Shown here in pieces: positions 33,459 to 42,292 of a stretch of 64,000 nt of DNA. The translations under genes and the position numbers were made by a program. Position 1 is the stretch's first letter; every line of letters starts with the position of its first letter. Under the pieces are notes generated by a model. That model did not search any database. It worked only from the letters and a program-made list of their open reading frames with translations, and was not told the DNA's origin. Origin of the DNA: Prevotella sp. MA2016 (GTDB lineage: Bacteria > Bacteroidota > Bacteroidia > Bacteroidales > Bacteroidaceae); the NCBI RefSeq assembly GCF_000619825.1, contig NZ_KK211036.1, forward strand, positions 367,787 through 431,786. Direction: 5' to 3'.

Positions 33459-33821
33459 TTAGGGGAGCATGTTGAAGAGTTCCGAAGCAGCTGCTCGTGA
33501 CTCGAAATACTGCTCAGCGTCCGACTTCTCAGCGGGCTGGTCGGTGTGCTTATCGTTGACCACCTGCGCTGTTGTGTCGCCGGGCTTCTGCTTGAGTTCT
33601 GCGAGCTGTGTTGTGAGCTGAGTGTTTTGTGTTGAGAGTGTTTCTTTTTCGCTTTTCAGCGTGCTAATCTGATTGTTCAGATCGCTGATGGTCTGTTTGT
33701 CTGCGCTGATGGCTGACTCGAGGCTTTCCAGCTGAGCGTCTGCCAAGGTAATCTTGCCGTTCTCGCTATCGAGGTGTTCACAAGTGAGGATGGCACAGAT
33801 AGAAGTGAAAATCTTTTTCAT
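33459..33821 (-). CDS. Possible nested scaffold protein (internal start)
   Basis: In-frame internal start within the protease gene; 120 residues beginning MKKIFTSICAILTCEH. Arrangement as in lambda C/Nu3, where a shorter product of the same frame supplies scaffold. The sequence just before Met246 is a Thr/Asn/Gln-rich linker, and ATGAAAAAGATT is a typical Bacteroidetes initiation context, but no ribosome site is visible. Inference only. Confidence 0.4.
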   Translation of the reverse strand: MKKIFTSICAILTCEHLDSENGKITLADAQLESLESAISADKQTISDLNNQISTLKSEKETLSTQNTQLTTQLAELKQKPGDTTAQVVNDKHTDQPAEKSDAEQYFESRAAASELFNMLP

Positions 33822-34556
33822 GGGTGTTTGTGTGGAATTATTTGTTGTTGGTGTTTTCTGACTGGTGAACATCTGTCCCAAGGTGCTCAGGAACTTGGCG
33901 AATGCCGACTGTTCCTGTGCGGTCAGATGCATTGTAGGCATATTGGGGATTGGGATGCCTGCTGCAGACATAGCGCAAGCCATAGTGTCTGTGAGTATGG
34001 GTGCCGATTCGCCTTCGTAGTCTGTCAGTTCATCTACGAAGCCCCAGTCCAGTGCTTCCTTTGCTGTGAGCCAGCCACCTTCCTTCATCAGATTGAGAAG
34101 TGCCTCAGGCTCTTTCTTGCAACGCTTGGCATACATCTGGGCGATGTTAGCGTCCAGTTTATCCAGATCTGCCTTCTGGTGCTCGATGTTGTTGATGAGC
34201 GCCTGCAGGCCGTCGCTGTTAAGCTGGCCCCATTCACAGAAGCCGATGCTGCATTTATGTACGAGATACATGGCAGAGGCGTCCATTGAGATATGTTTTG
34301 CACCGAGGCTGGCGATTGTTGCTGCCGAAGCGTTCATGCCGACGAAATGCACGTTGACGTTGCCATGGAGTTTGAATGCCGAGAAGATGCTCAGTGCGGT
34401 GCTTGACTGTCCGCCGAGCGAGTCAATCAAGACGTTGACCTCGTTGTCCTTATTCTTTCCGAGAACGAAGTCCACGTAATCAGCGTCGAAGTCATATCCT
34501 CCGACGAAGCCTTTAAGATGGAGCTGATAAGCGTAAGTTTTTGTGTTGGTTGCCAT
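33459..34556 (-). CDS. Prohead protease (ClpP type) fused to scaffold (365 aa)
   Basis: Residues about 1-190 are a ClpP-like serine protease: GMNASAATIASLGAK holds the nucleophile Ser77 and MYLVHK holds His100; DSLGG (about 45-49) is the oxyanion-region glycine turn. The remainder is a scaffold: coiled coil (KQTISDLNNQISTLKSEKE) and a hydrophilic tail ending SELFNMLP. An internal Met246 (33821) that begins MKKIFTSICAILTCE could start the scaffold alone. Promoter -7 TATCTTTG (34577-34584), 21 bp upstream. Confidence 0.85.
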   Translation of the reverse strand: MATNTKTYAYQLHLKGFVGGYDFDADYVDFVLGKNKDNEVNVLIDSLGGQSSTALSIFSAFKLHGNVNVHFVGMNASAATIASLGAKHISMDASAMYLVHKCSIGFCEWGQLNSDGLQALINNIEHQKADLDKLDANIAQMYAKRCKKEPEALLNLMKEGGWLTAKEALDWGFVDELTDYEGESAPILTDTMACAMSAAGIPIPNMPTMHLTAQEQSAFAKFLSTLGQMFTSQKTPTTNNSTQTPMKKIFTSICAILTCEHLDSENGKITLADAQLESLESAISADKQTISDLNNQISTLKSEKETLSTQNTQLTTQLAELKQKPGDTTAQVVNDKHTDQPAEKSDAEQYFESRAAASELFNMLP

Positions 34557-34620
34557 AATGCGATTGAATTATGGCGCAAAGATAGTGGAGCTTTTTACTA
34601 TGGGAAAAGACGGCAAGCAT

Positions 34621-35040
34621 CTATGGATTACAGAGGATGAGGGCTTTTCGGGCGGTGAAGGTGACCTCGTATCGTGTTACGGCTGGGTCGCCTTCCGGCT
34701 TTGATGTCGTCTTGCTGGATTTGATGGTCGGATACGGCCTTTCGCGCGTACCTATGACATAGTTATCACCGTTGACTGTTTCTATCAGGAATGCCAAAGG
34801 TGTCGATGTTGGTATGCTGTCGAGCGTTGAAAAGGTCAATTTCGCTTTCTCTATTGGCGTGTTGTTGTCTGGGGATTGCTCCAAGTCGCAAATTGCGGTG
34901 CTGTTTTGGGTGATGGGTGTTGATTGGTTAGTGATGTATATTTGATAACCTGAGAGGGCCTGATATATCAAGTCGGCTGGTAAGTATTCTGTGGGGAGAT
35001 AACTTACCGCTTTAATTCCGGGGAGGCTGATGCACTTCAT
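34621..35040 (-). CDS. Phage protein upstream of the protease (139 aa), unknown
   Basis: Starts MKCISLPGIKAVSYLPTEYLPADLIYQALSG and continues as a beta-rich protein with Thr/Asp/Ser-rich segments, ending FTARKALILCNP. The start at 35040 is used because the longer frame to 35076 overlaps the upstream gene. It lies 46 bp after the 161-residue gene and 64 bp before the protease gene, which has its own promoter. No family is recognised; head-operon regulator or virion component are both open. Confidence 0.6.
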   Translation of the reverse strand: MKCISLPGIKAVSYLPTEYLPADLIYQALSGYQIYITNQSTPITQNSTAICDLEQSPDNNTPIEKAKLTFSTLDSIPTSTPLAFLIETVNGDNYVIGTRERPYPTIKSSKTTSKPEGDPAVTRYEVTFTARKALILCNP

Positions 35041-35085
35041 AATCAAACAAATCAAACGTTTTTGACGATGGGACAAATACGGGGT

Positions 35086-35571
35086 TCAAGTCGGAATATT
35101 TTTCTTGTTTTTTCTGTTTTGGGCCGTTTTGTAGCTGTTCCGCTTGCGCTGGTATATCTTCTTGATGGTGTCCGATGACGTGCCGTCCTCCTTGATGCCA
35201 CGCAGCTCCATGAACTGATAGATGAGTCCGTTGAGCTCGCTTCCACAGCGGTCGATATCGTGCAGGTATTCCCAAAGATCGACCTTGAAGTCGTTCTTCA
35301 GCATTTCCAAGAGGCAGCTCTTGCCGTTTTTGGAAAGGTAGTTGTATGTTCGGGGGTCGTGGCACTTATAATAGGGAATACAGATAGCCAGTTCCCCTTC
35401 CTGCTGACGTGGCGGCATAACCCCGTCTGGAAGTTTTGTTGTTGACTTCTTCAGAAAATCACTCTCTGCCGAACCACGCACGAGCGAGATCGGTTCACTT
35501 CCGCCATGACGATGAATTAACCACTGTCGGAGATACGAAGGCATCTTCAGATAAATACAAATTTGGCTCAT
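35086..35571 (-). CDS. First gene of the head operon, basic HTH-like protein (161 aa)
   Basis: Contains PRQQEGELAICIPYYKCHDPRTYNYLSKNGKSCLLEMLKND (about 52-93) and a highly basic end (SDTIKKIYQRKRNSYKTAQNRKNKKN), like a DNA- or RNA-binding C-terminus. The sequence pattern recurs in Bacteroidales phages but has no assigned role that I can state. Driven by a textbook promoter (TTTG 35624-35627, 19-bp spacer, TATCTTTG 35597-35604). As first gene it may be a late regulator or packaging-related factor. Confidence 0.6.
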   Translation of the reverse strand: MSQICIYLKMPSYLRQWLIHRHGGSEPISLVRGSAESDFLKKSTTKLPDGVMPPRQQEGELAICIPYYKCHDPRTYNYLSKNGKSCLLEMLKNDFKVDLWEYLHDIDRCGSELNGLIYQFMELRGIKEDGTSSDTIKKIYQRKRNSYKTAQNRKNKKNIPT

Positions 35572-35596
35572 TGCAGTAACACTTTTGATTCTGCTG

Positions 35597-35627
35597 CAAA
35601 GATACTAAAAATCAATTAGATAACAAA
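35597..35627 (-). promoter_or_regulatory. Head operon promoter
   Basis: Consensus -33 TTTG and -7 TATCTTTG with 19-bp spacer on the minus strand, 25 bp upstream of the 161-residue gene. About 100 bp away the plus-strand promoter of the DUF1294 gene (TAACTTTG 35706-35713) faces the other way. Confidence 0.8.
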
Positions 35628-35734
35628 AAGACAAATCAAATATTTCAAACGAAATCGATAAAATTTAAAAAAGGATAAAACCTCGATGAAGTCGGAGAAA
35701 TTTTGTAACTTTGCCAGCGAAAAAGAAATTAGTA

Positions 35735-35998
35735 ATGACAGATACGATAATATATATACTCATTAGCATCAATGCATTGACTTTCGCTGTATATGGAGTA
35801 GATAAGTGGAATGCAAAACAAGGAAAATGGCGCATATCTGAAGCCACTCTCCTGATGCTGGCTGTTGTTGGCGGTACAATAGGCGCACTCTTGGGTATGC
35901 AAGTCTGGCATCATAAAACGATGCATTTGAAATTCAAGTACGGGTTGCCATTGATATTGTTGGCTCAGATTGCTTTAATTGCTTTGGTAATAAAATAA
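35735..35998 (+). CDS. DUF1294 family membrane protein (87 aa)
   Basis: Three hydrophobic segments with the DUF1294 signature between them: VYGVDKWNAKQGKWRISEATLLMLAVVGG (about 17-45) and QVWHHKTMHLKF (about 56-67), where the conserved D-K-A..W-R-I-x-E and H-K-T-x-K-x-F occur. Role unknown. The start at 35735 is chosen because the -7 box TAACTTTG lies at 35706-35713, so the earlier frame starts in the promoter. First of a plus-strand cargo operon with the next two genes. Confidence 0.85.
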   Translation: MTDTIIYILISINALTFAVYGVDKWNAKQGKWRISEATLLMLAVVGGTIGALLGMQVWHHKTMHLKFKYGLPLILLAQIALIALVIK

Positions 35999-36011
35999 AA
36001 TTATATAGGAT

Positions 36012-36272
36012 ATGTTAGAACACATTGCAGATTTTACAGCGTGGCCGATAATCACAGGTATCTTGATTGGCTATGTTGCCAACCGTATTATGAGCGGTGA
36101 AGGTAAGGGTTGTTGTATGAACCTTATTATAGGTATCATAGGTAGTTATGCAGGAACATTCATCAGCCATTTGCTGAACATAGAACTATTTGGAAAGGGT
36201 TATCTTACCAACTTCGTGTTCTGTGTGATAGGTGCTGTATCTGTACTTTGGATTTGGAAGAAGCTCACATAA
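36012..36272 (+). CDS. GlsB/YeaQ/YmgE family membrane protein (86 aa)
   Basis: Three membrane segments with the glycine-rich pattern of the transglycosylase-associated (GlsB/YeaQ/YmgE) family: IITGILIGYVANRIMSGEGKGCCMNLIIGIIGSYAG. Usually linked to stress response; function unclear. It follows DUF1294 by 13 bp. Right after its stop codon, and in the same frame, begins the truncated Hsp20 sequence, which suggests a deletion joined the two genes. Confidence 0.8.
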   Translation: MLEHIADFTAWPIITGILIGYVANRIMSGEGKGCCMNLIIGIIGSYAGTFISHLLNIELFGKGYLTNFVFCVIGAVSVLWIWKKLT

Positions 36273-36626
36273 CTGCCTAGTGCCAACAGTACAGCACCTG
36301 CAGTCAATGTCAAGGAGAGTGAGAAGGCATACATCATGGAACTTGCAGCTCCAGGCATTAAGAAAGAATATTGCCGTGTAGGTATCAATGACGAGGGCAA
36401 CCTCACCATCGCTATTGAGAACAAACAGGAACACAAGCATGAGGACAGTCACCGTCATTATCTGCGCCGTGAGTTCAGCTATTCTAACTATGAGCAGAAC
36501 TACGTACTTCCGGATGATGTGGTACGCGACAAGATTTCTGCCAAGGTTGAGGACGGCATCCTGACCATCACGATGCCAAAGACCGAACCGAAGGAGAAAG
36601 TGACGAAGGCCATTGAGGTGTCATAA
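36273..36626 (+). pseudogene. Truncated small heat-shock protein (Hsp20), 5' end missing
   Basis: The frame after the GlsB-like stop reads LPSANSTAPAVNVKESEKAYIMELAAPG and on through an alpha-crystallin domain with YLRREFSYSNYEQNYVLPDDV and a final ITMPKTEPKEKVTKAIEVS. Normal Hsp20s of this group have about 40 more residues before this point. The part from Met at 36336 (96 aa) could still be translated. A hairpin plus T tract follows (36653-36692). Interpreted as remnant of an intact hsp20 after a deletion; a functional short form cannot be ruled out. Confidence 0.75.
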
Positions 36627-36778
36627 GGATGACGCAGCCTAATATGTAGAAAACCCATGACTTGCTGATGCAGGCCAGGGGTTCTTTTTTTTACAAAATA
36701 GCGCTGAGCCATGAAGTGGTGGATATTACGAGCTGTTGTCTCCTTTGCTTCACTCCTCTGGCGCTATTTAGGTAAAAA

Positions 36779-38167
36779 TTACTTTATGACTTTCTTTGTG
36801 GTATGATCTTTCATTCTAATAATACTCAATCCTTTCGTCGTTGACTTTATTTTTCTGCCCGAAATATTGTATCGAGAAATTTCGATATTATAATCCTGTG
36901 TATATGATGACATTCCTGTTTCATCATCCATCTCAACTATTTCTTTAAATTCAGCATAAGGCTCAATAGTACGACGGTATATATCATAAGTTGAGTAGTC
37001 CTTATAAGCTTTTGCACAACCTTTTGGTACATAAAGAGTTGCAGAACTTCGACTAGAATATTCCCATGGGTCGCCTGAGCTACTTTCTTTCTCTGGTGTA
37101 GATGGAGGGGTTTGTGCATAGCATACAACTTGACTTAAATTTGAGCAATAATAGAAAGCTCCATTTCCAATTTGTGAAACTCCTGATGGGATAACAATTT
37201 TAGTTAATGGTATAACCGTATGAAATGCACAAGAATTGATTTTTGTTATTGATGATGGGAGAGTAACTATTCTATAATCTATATTAGAAGGGCATACAAG
37301 AACTCTGGTTAGAGCCTTGTCGTACAATATACCATCAATAGATGTATAATATTTGTTATCTGGAGCTACGTCTATTTTTTCTAATGAAGGATTAGACCCG
37401 ATTGCACTGGTTTCTCCTATGTATTCGACCGATTTTGGAATATAAATTTCTTTTAGGTTAGTAAAATTAAAAGGCGCATTACCAATATATTTTAAGCCTT
37501 CTGGTAATGAAATATTATCAAGAGGGCAACTTGAAAAAGCATTATCACCAATGTATTCTAATGAAGATGAAAGCTGAACATCATAAAGGTTGTCGCAAAT
37601 TCCAAATGCGTGATTTTCTATATGTGTTAACGTTGAAGGCATTAGAACTGAACGAAGGACCTTGTTTGTTGTAAATGCGTAAGTCGAAATTGACTTAACG
37701 CCATCGGGTATTATGTAATCACCGCCTTTTGCATTTGGAAAATGAAGAAGTTTTGTTATAGCCTTATTAAAAACTACTCCATCTATGCTTTGGAAATATG
37801 GATTATTACTATTAACTTCAATATTTGTCAAACCAGTACACCAAACAAAAGCCCCATAATGAATACTATCTACAGTCTCTGGTATCGTGACACTATGTAG
37901 TCTTTCGCTATCTAAAAAAGCATTTTCACCAATTCTCTTAACTGTATAAGTATTACCATACTTCGATACCTGTGATGGAATCACAACATCTCCACTATAA
38001 TAAGTACCATAGTTATATGAAACTTCGACCGTTAAATCTTCTTCAGAAATGATGGTGTAGTAAATTCCATCTAACTGAAAATCATACGCAAATCCTGCAA
38101 TATTTTGAATTGCAAGCATTAATAGTACAACGATTCTTCTCTTACCAATTTTACTTTTAAATTTCAT
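36779..38167 (-). CDS. BspA-type leucine-rich-repeat surface protein (462 aa)
   Basis: Signal peptide (about residues 1-28) and then BspA-like LRR_5 repeats: successive units of the type IGENAFLDSERLHSVTIPETV, IENHAFGICDNLYDVQLSSS, IGDNAFSSCPLDNISLPEGL. The C-terminal segment, YNISGRKIKSTTKG followed by the basic TTKKVIK end, resembles a type IX secretion (por) sorting domain. Related proteins bind host cells or fibronectin. Own promoter (-7 TAACTTTG, minus strand, about 38206-38213). A likely lysogenic-conversion gene; binding partner unknown. Confidence 0.8.
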   Translation of the reverse strand: MKFKSKIGKRRIVVLLMLAIQNIAGFAYDFQLDGIYYTIISEEDLTVEVSYNYGTYYSGDVVIPSQVSKYGNTYTVKRIGENAFLDSERLHSVTIPETVDSIHYGAFVWCTGLTNIEVNSNNPYFQSIDGVVFNKAITKLLHFPNAKGGDYIIPDGVKSISTYAFTTNKVLRSVLMPSTLTHIENHAFGICDNLYDVQLSSSLEYIGDNAFSSCPLDNISLPEGLKYIGNAPFNFTNLKEIYIPKSVEYIGETSAIGSNPSLEKIDVAPDNKYYTSIDGILYDKALTRVLVCPSNIDYRIVTLPSSITKINSCAFHTVIPLTKIVIPSGVSQIGNGAFYYCSNLSQVVCYAQTPPSTPEKESSSGDPWEYSSRSSATLYVPKGCAKAYKDYSTYDIYRRTIEPYAEFKEIVEMDDETGMSSYTQDYNIEISRYNISGRKIKSTTKGLSIIRMKDHTTKKVIK

Positions 38168-38299
38168 ATGCTATGAGGATTAACGAATTTATTATTATGT
38201 TCACAAGTGCAAAGTTATAAAAAAAAAATGATTTTACTTTAAGAAAACAAAAAAATCGCAGAATTTGTTGTCGAATTAATATAGTTTGGCAGAAGAAAT

Positions 38300-38593
38300 A
38301 TGGCTTGGAAACTTAAATATCGCTGTAAGGATTGTGGCTACGAAGCCGAGGTGTACGAAGGCAGAGGACTCTTCCGCCAGGAGATCCGTGCCGTGTCGTG
38401 TCCTGACTGCAAGAGCATCCAGAACATCGTGGTGGGTGGGATTATCGCCGACGTGGCACCCTCGTACAGAAGCGAGGTGGGCAGGCTCTGGTTGCAGTGC
38501 GGCAGCGACAACATCAGGGTATGGGACGGGCATACCTGCCCCAAATGCCAGGGTGAGATGGAACAGACTGGCGAGAAAGAGTTTTGGACCTGA
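38300..38593 (+). CDS. Zinc-ribbon protein (97 aa)
   Basis: Two CxxC pairs at each end: YRCKDCGYEAEVYEGR with CPDCKSI (about residues 8-40) and TCPKCQGEM (about 79-87), so it is a small two-ribbon protein. The middle contains VVGGIIADVAPSYRSEVGRLWLQCGSDN. No family name is certain. The promoter is weak (TATAGTTTG, about 38279). It precedes the TTGTGCA repeat region; whether it is host cargo or phage gene is open. Confidence 0.7.
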   Translation: MAWKLKYRCKDCGYEAEVYEGRGLFRQEIRAVSCPDCKSIQNIVVGGIIADVAPSYRSEVGRLWLQCGSDNIRVWDGHTCPKCQGEMEQTGEKEFWT

Positions 38594-38681
38594 AGACTGA
38601 CAGATTTTCTGGCCAAGGGTTTTTGTTTATATATGTAATGCAAATAGAAGTGATGAAAGTTGAGGTGTGGTGTTTTGCGTA

Positions 38682-38962
38682 TTGTGCGTATGTATATGGA
38701 ATGAGCGCACAATGCTGCACACAATCGCTACTATTTTGTTAAGTAGTTGATACTTAGTATTTTATGTTTCCTATTTAATTGCACAAACCTTCTATATTAT
38801 TGTGCATTTAGATTATTATTTGTGCATATCATTATATTTGTGCAAGATTTGTGCAGCGTTGAGCAGCATTTGTGCAGCGAAAGTGCTTGTTGTGCAGATT
38901 TCTATGTTCCTGATTTTGAACGTTTTCGCATCTGCTTGTGCAGTCTTGTGCGCTGTTGTGCA
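38682..38962 (+). repeat. TTGTGCA iteron array
   Basis: Eight exact TTGTGCA on the plus strand (starts 38800, 38820, 38838, 38849, 38870, 38890, 38936, 38956), one inverted copy TGCACAA (38780-38786), and variants TTGTGCG at 38682 and 38946 plus its inverse at 38706. Spacings of 20, 18, 11, 21, 20, 46, 10 and 10 bp cluster at multiples of one helical turn. No gene is present from 38594 to 39096. Such arrays bind an initiator or repressor; the primase-helicase gene lies immediately next to it. Origin or operator is inferred. Confidence 0.8.
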
Positions 38963-39020
38963 GGAATTTCCTCGCGCGTGCGTGTAGGATGAAAGAATTG
39001 AAGAGTTGAAGTTTTGAGGT

Positions 39021-39059
39021 AAAAAAAAGGCCGTGAGTGCTTCACAGCAGTCAGCGGCC
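39021..39059 (-). terminator. Terminator after the primase-helicase
   Basis: GGCCGCTGACTGC stem closes on GCACTCACGGCC with small internal mismatches around a TGTGAA loop, followed on the minus strand by eight T (39021-39028). It lies about 38 bp past the primase stop and separates the early operon from the iteron array. Confidence 0.85.
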
Positions 39060-39096
39060 TTGCCAAATGAATAATAATGTTATTCTAACTTACGGA

Positions 39097-42000
39097 TTAT
39101 AATTCTTCTTTTCTTTCATGTTCGTCGGCTTCTGTTGCAGAGAAACGCTCCAGGTGTAAGCCGTAACGTGACTGCAGTTTTTCGTAGTCGAAACAGAAGA
39201 AACGGTCGAACTTGTATGCTATCTGTCCGTTTACCATCTCTTTGATACCGTCTTTGATAGAGATGTAACGTTCTGAGGGCTTCTGTCCGAGGTACGCATC
39301 ACCTATCGTTAAATAATAGCGAATCGAGTCGCGATCCATAATGATTTTCTTCTCACCTTCACGTTGTGCCAGCTGCTTATACTGAGACACGAAGTTGGCC
39401 AGACGTAGCATGAGCACACGTCGGTTTTCTTTATACTCTATTTCCACCTTATCAGTTTTGAGTTTCTTAAGAGCCTTAATCTTAAAATCGCTGTCATAGT
39501 AGATTTTTCCCTGGTCGTAAAGTGTAGAGAGGGCGTTCCAGAGGTTGCCCAGCTCATTGTTCGAAGTTACCTCGCTGTTTTGCCGCTTGATGCCTTCGAT
39601 GCAGAGATGTTTGATATTGTCGTACTCGAAGGGTAAGTTGAGCTTTGATTTTAGCACTTTGTAGCAGGTCAGGAGTATAGACCAGTTGCGCCACAGACGG
39701 TCTTCCACTGCGTTGCCGTCGATTAGATCGCACACTTCGTTTGTCACCTCGTTATACGCATCGTAAAAGGCACTTTCGAAAAGAGCTCGATGCGATAGTA
39801 TCTCCATAGTGAGATGCTGCAGTCCCAGTTTACGGATGTCGGACAACCTATTAAATCTATCCTTTGCTTCGCGGTCGTGCACAGTAGAGTCCGTGGGTAA
39901 GTAAATCATTCTTGAGAACATGGCGATGTCCAGTGTTGGCATTTCCTGTCCGCATACGATAACCCCGCAATCAACAGGTGTGCGTTCTATTTGCTTGCCA
40001 CGGTCCATATCCATACGTGAGCGTCCGACACCGTCGTAGGCACCTTTAATTATTTCCACGATACGCATGTCCAGAGTGTTTTTGTACTCGTCTAGGAGTA
40101 CCAGAGAGTTGGCAGCCATCGAAAGCATTTGTGAGAGCGATGGTGCCGTAGTGTTCCTGAGGTTCAGCGGTTTATCACCGATGGTGAAGAAGCGCATCAA
40201 AGTGATTCCCAATTCTGTTTTACCACTTCCTTTTGGCCCAAATAAATTCAGAATAGGGAAGTTGACGGTATAAGAGGTGATGATATCCCGATGTAGTGCC
40301 GCCAAGAGATAGCAGATGCCTATCTTGGCGTTGTCACCGAAAACTTTTGCCATCAGACTGGCCATTTCGCTGAGTGCAATGCTTGCGTGCGTAGATGGAA
40401 GGATGAACTGTCGCTCAAAAGAGAAATAGCTCGTATCTGCAGCGTAGATTTCTGAAGCTCCCTGCAGGTAGTAGTTGTCCAGATGTGATTCGGCTTCGTG
40501 CAAGTGTACGATACCCATGGTGTCGGCCTGGTACCATTCGTTTTGGTAGATACATCCGTTGCCGAATGTAAAGAACCCGCTGCGATTCCATCCATACTGC
40601 CGGATGCGAACGGCTGTCTCTGTCTGCTCGAACAGATATGTCTTCAGCTTGATAAGCTCCGGCATACCAACTTTCCAGATGAAGTTGCCGATAGACTCCA
40701 CTTTTACCATGAATTTCGGCTGCGAGACTAGTTCTTCAGCAGCCAGTTCGAGGATACGTGTGGTGCCGTCGATATTTGTAATTTCATAGAGTCGGCGCGA
40801 ATCATCGATGCCCATCACATGATAAAGCGGTCGCATCTTGAAATTCGACCATTGCTTTTCTTTACCTTCATCATCGCGGCTCCAGTAACAGTTGTGATCC
40901 TCGTAGAACCCATATATCAGCGGGTCGATGCCCGTCCGTTTTGTTGTAGCCTTTGCCTTCTCTTCTGCTCGACGGTGCCTGGCTTCATTGACAGCGTTTT
41001 TCCATAGCCCTTTGTGGCCGTTGTGCTGCTTCACCAGAGCATCGAGCAGTGCCTTTTGCGTATATTCATCTTTTTCCAGGATGAGCACGTCGCAAATCTG
41101 TTTAACGATATCGGATATGTCCGTCTCGGTAGATGATTTGCGCTCGATGTCTGCGAAGAGTTTGTTGGCGTACCACAGTACAAAATCATCCTCAGGCAGC
41201 AGCTTCACCTGCTCCCTGTTCTGGAAATAGCTGTCAGCGTCCTGTTTGCCTCCACCCTCCTCTTCTGGTTTGGGCGGTATTTCTTTGACAGTCACTCGGA
41301 ATCCCTCTTGCATTGCTGTTTTTCCGTTTTTGATGACTGCTTTTATACCAGGATCATCAGCATCCGGGATGAAACATAATTTTGGATGAAACCTCTTGAG
41401 TGTATGCAGCTGTTCTTTTGTGAGCGCCGTACCTAGCGGAGCCACGGTATTTATGACGCCTATCTGTTGCATTTTGATGACGTCAGGACCACCTTCCACA
41501 ATATAGAAGAGTTCCTCGCGGGCACCAATTTTTATGGCCGTATCAAGTCCAAATAGCGTCTCACTTTTGTGGAAAATTGGAGAGTCCTTTCCGTTCAGGT
41601 ACTTCTGGACATCTTTATTGTCCGATAGCGTGCGTGCCGTATAGGTGATGACATTACCCCAACGGTCGCGCACAGGAATCATTAATCGGTCGCGGAAAAA
41701 TGCATATTCCGATTTGTCGTCACTCTCCGCAATCAGTCCAGCCTCTTTGCATAGCTCCCAGCTTAGGCCTGTGCTTTTAATGAAGTCGAAAAAGCGTTTG
41801 TTACCTGCAGGTGCATATCCCAGACCTCTTTCCTCTATATCCTCTTTTGACCATCTTTTTTGCGCGTATGACATCATTGCTTTTGCCTCAGGTGTATCCT
41901 CGTGCAAGCATTTTACGTAGAATTCCTGTACGCGTGAATAGATGACCTGCATAGACTCTTTTTTCTGTTGTTCTGCAACCTCCTCAGCTGTAGGCTCCTT

Positions 42001-42285
42001 TTCCTCAAAAGCGATGTTGAACTTATTTGCGATGATTTTGCAAGCCTCATAGAAGTTGACTTTTTCGTGCTCCATGATGAAATGGATGCCGTTGCCGCCT
42101 TTCCCGCAGACGAAACAGTGGCATATTCCTTTTGCGGGGCTTACTACGAATGATGGGTTCTTATCGTTGTGGAAAGGGCACAATCCTTTGTAGTTGATGC
42201 CAGACTTCTTCAGGGTGACATAATCCGAGACCAAGTCCACAATAGACTGGTCGTTGATTTTATCTAAAGTTTCAGGTTTAATCAT
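39097..42285 (-). CDS. Phage primase-helicase: CHC2 zinc finger, TOPRIM, ATPase (1062 aa)
   Basis: N-terminal CHC2 zinc finger (CPFHNDKNPSFVVSP to CFVCG, about residues 36-58), a primase TOPRIM with YIVEGGPDVIKM and CFIPDADDPGIK (about 257-315), a long linker, then an ATPase domain with Walker A FGPKGSGKTELG (about 683-690) and Walker B SLVLLDEYKN (about 728-733). It thus combines DnaG-type priming and replicative helicase functions. The start at 42285 is chosen over 42396, which would overlap the upstream small gene. Last gene of the early operon. Confidence 0.88.
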   Translation of the reverse strand: MIKPETLDKINDQSIVDLVSDYVTLKKSGINYKGLCPFHNDKNPSFVVSPAKGICHCFVCGKGGNGIHFIMEHEKVNFYEACKIIANKFNIAFEEKEPTAEEVAEQQKKESMQVIYSRVQEFYVKCLHEDTPEAKAMMSYAQKRWSKEDIEERGLGYAPAGNKRFFDFIKSTGLSWELCKEAGLIAESDDKSEYAFFRDRLMIPVRDRWGNVITYTARTLSDNKDVQKYLNGKDSPIFHKSETLFGLDTAIKIGAREELFYIVEGGPDVIKMQQIGVINTVAPLGTALTKEQLHTLKRFHPKLCFIPDADDPGIKAVIKNGKTAMQEGFRVTVKEIPPKPEEEGGGKQDADSYFQNREQVKLLPEDDFVLWYANKLFADIERKSSTETDISDIVKQICDVLILEKDEYTQKALLDALVKQHNGHKGLWKNAVNEARHRRAEEKAKATTKRTGIDPLIYGFYEDHNCYWSRDDEGKEKQWSNFKMRPLYHVMGIDDSRRLYEITNIDGTTRILELAAEELVSQPKFMVKVESIGNFIWKVGMPELIKLKTYLFEQTETAVRIRQYGWNRSGFFTFGNGCIYQNEWYQADTMGIVHLHEAESHLDNYYLQGASEIYAADTSYFSFERQFILPSTHASIALSEMASLMAKVFGDNAKIGICYLLAALHRDIITSYTVNFPILNLFGPKGSGKTELGITLMRFFTIGDKPLNLRNTTAPSLSQMLSMAANSLVLLDEYKNTLDMRIVEIIKGAYDGVGRSRMDMDRGKQIERTPVDCGVIVCGQEMPTLDIAMFSRMIYLPTDSTVHDREAKDRFNRLSDIRKLGLQHLTMEILSHRALFESAFYDAYNEVTNEVCDLIDGNAVEDRLWRNWSILLTCYKVLKSKLNLPFEYDNIKHLCIEGIKRQNSEVTSNNELGNLWNALSTLYDQGKIYYDSDFKIKALKKLKTDKVEIEYKENRRVLMLRLANFVSQYKQLAQREGEKKIIMDRDSIRYYLTIGDAYLGQKPSERYISIKDGIKEMVNGQIAYKFDRFFCFDYEKLQSRYGLHLERFSATEADEHERKEEL

Positions 42286-42292
42286 ATCCTTA

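Noticed and set aside
38594..39096. CRISPR array suggested by repeated TTGTGCA
   Set aside because: Repeats are only 7 bp, spacings are helical (10-21 bp) rather than about 30 bp, and there are no cas genes.
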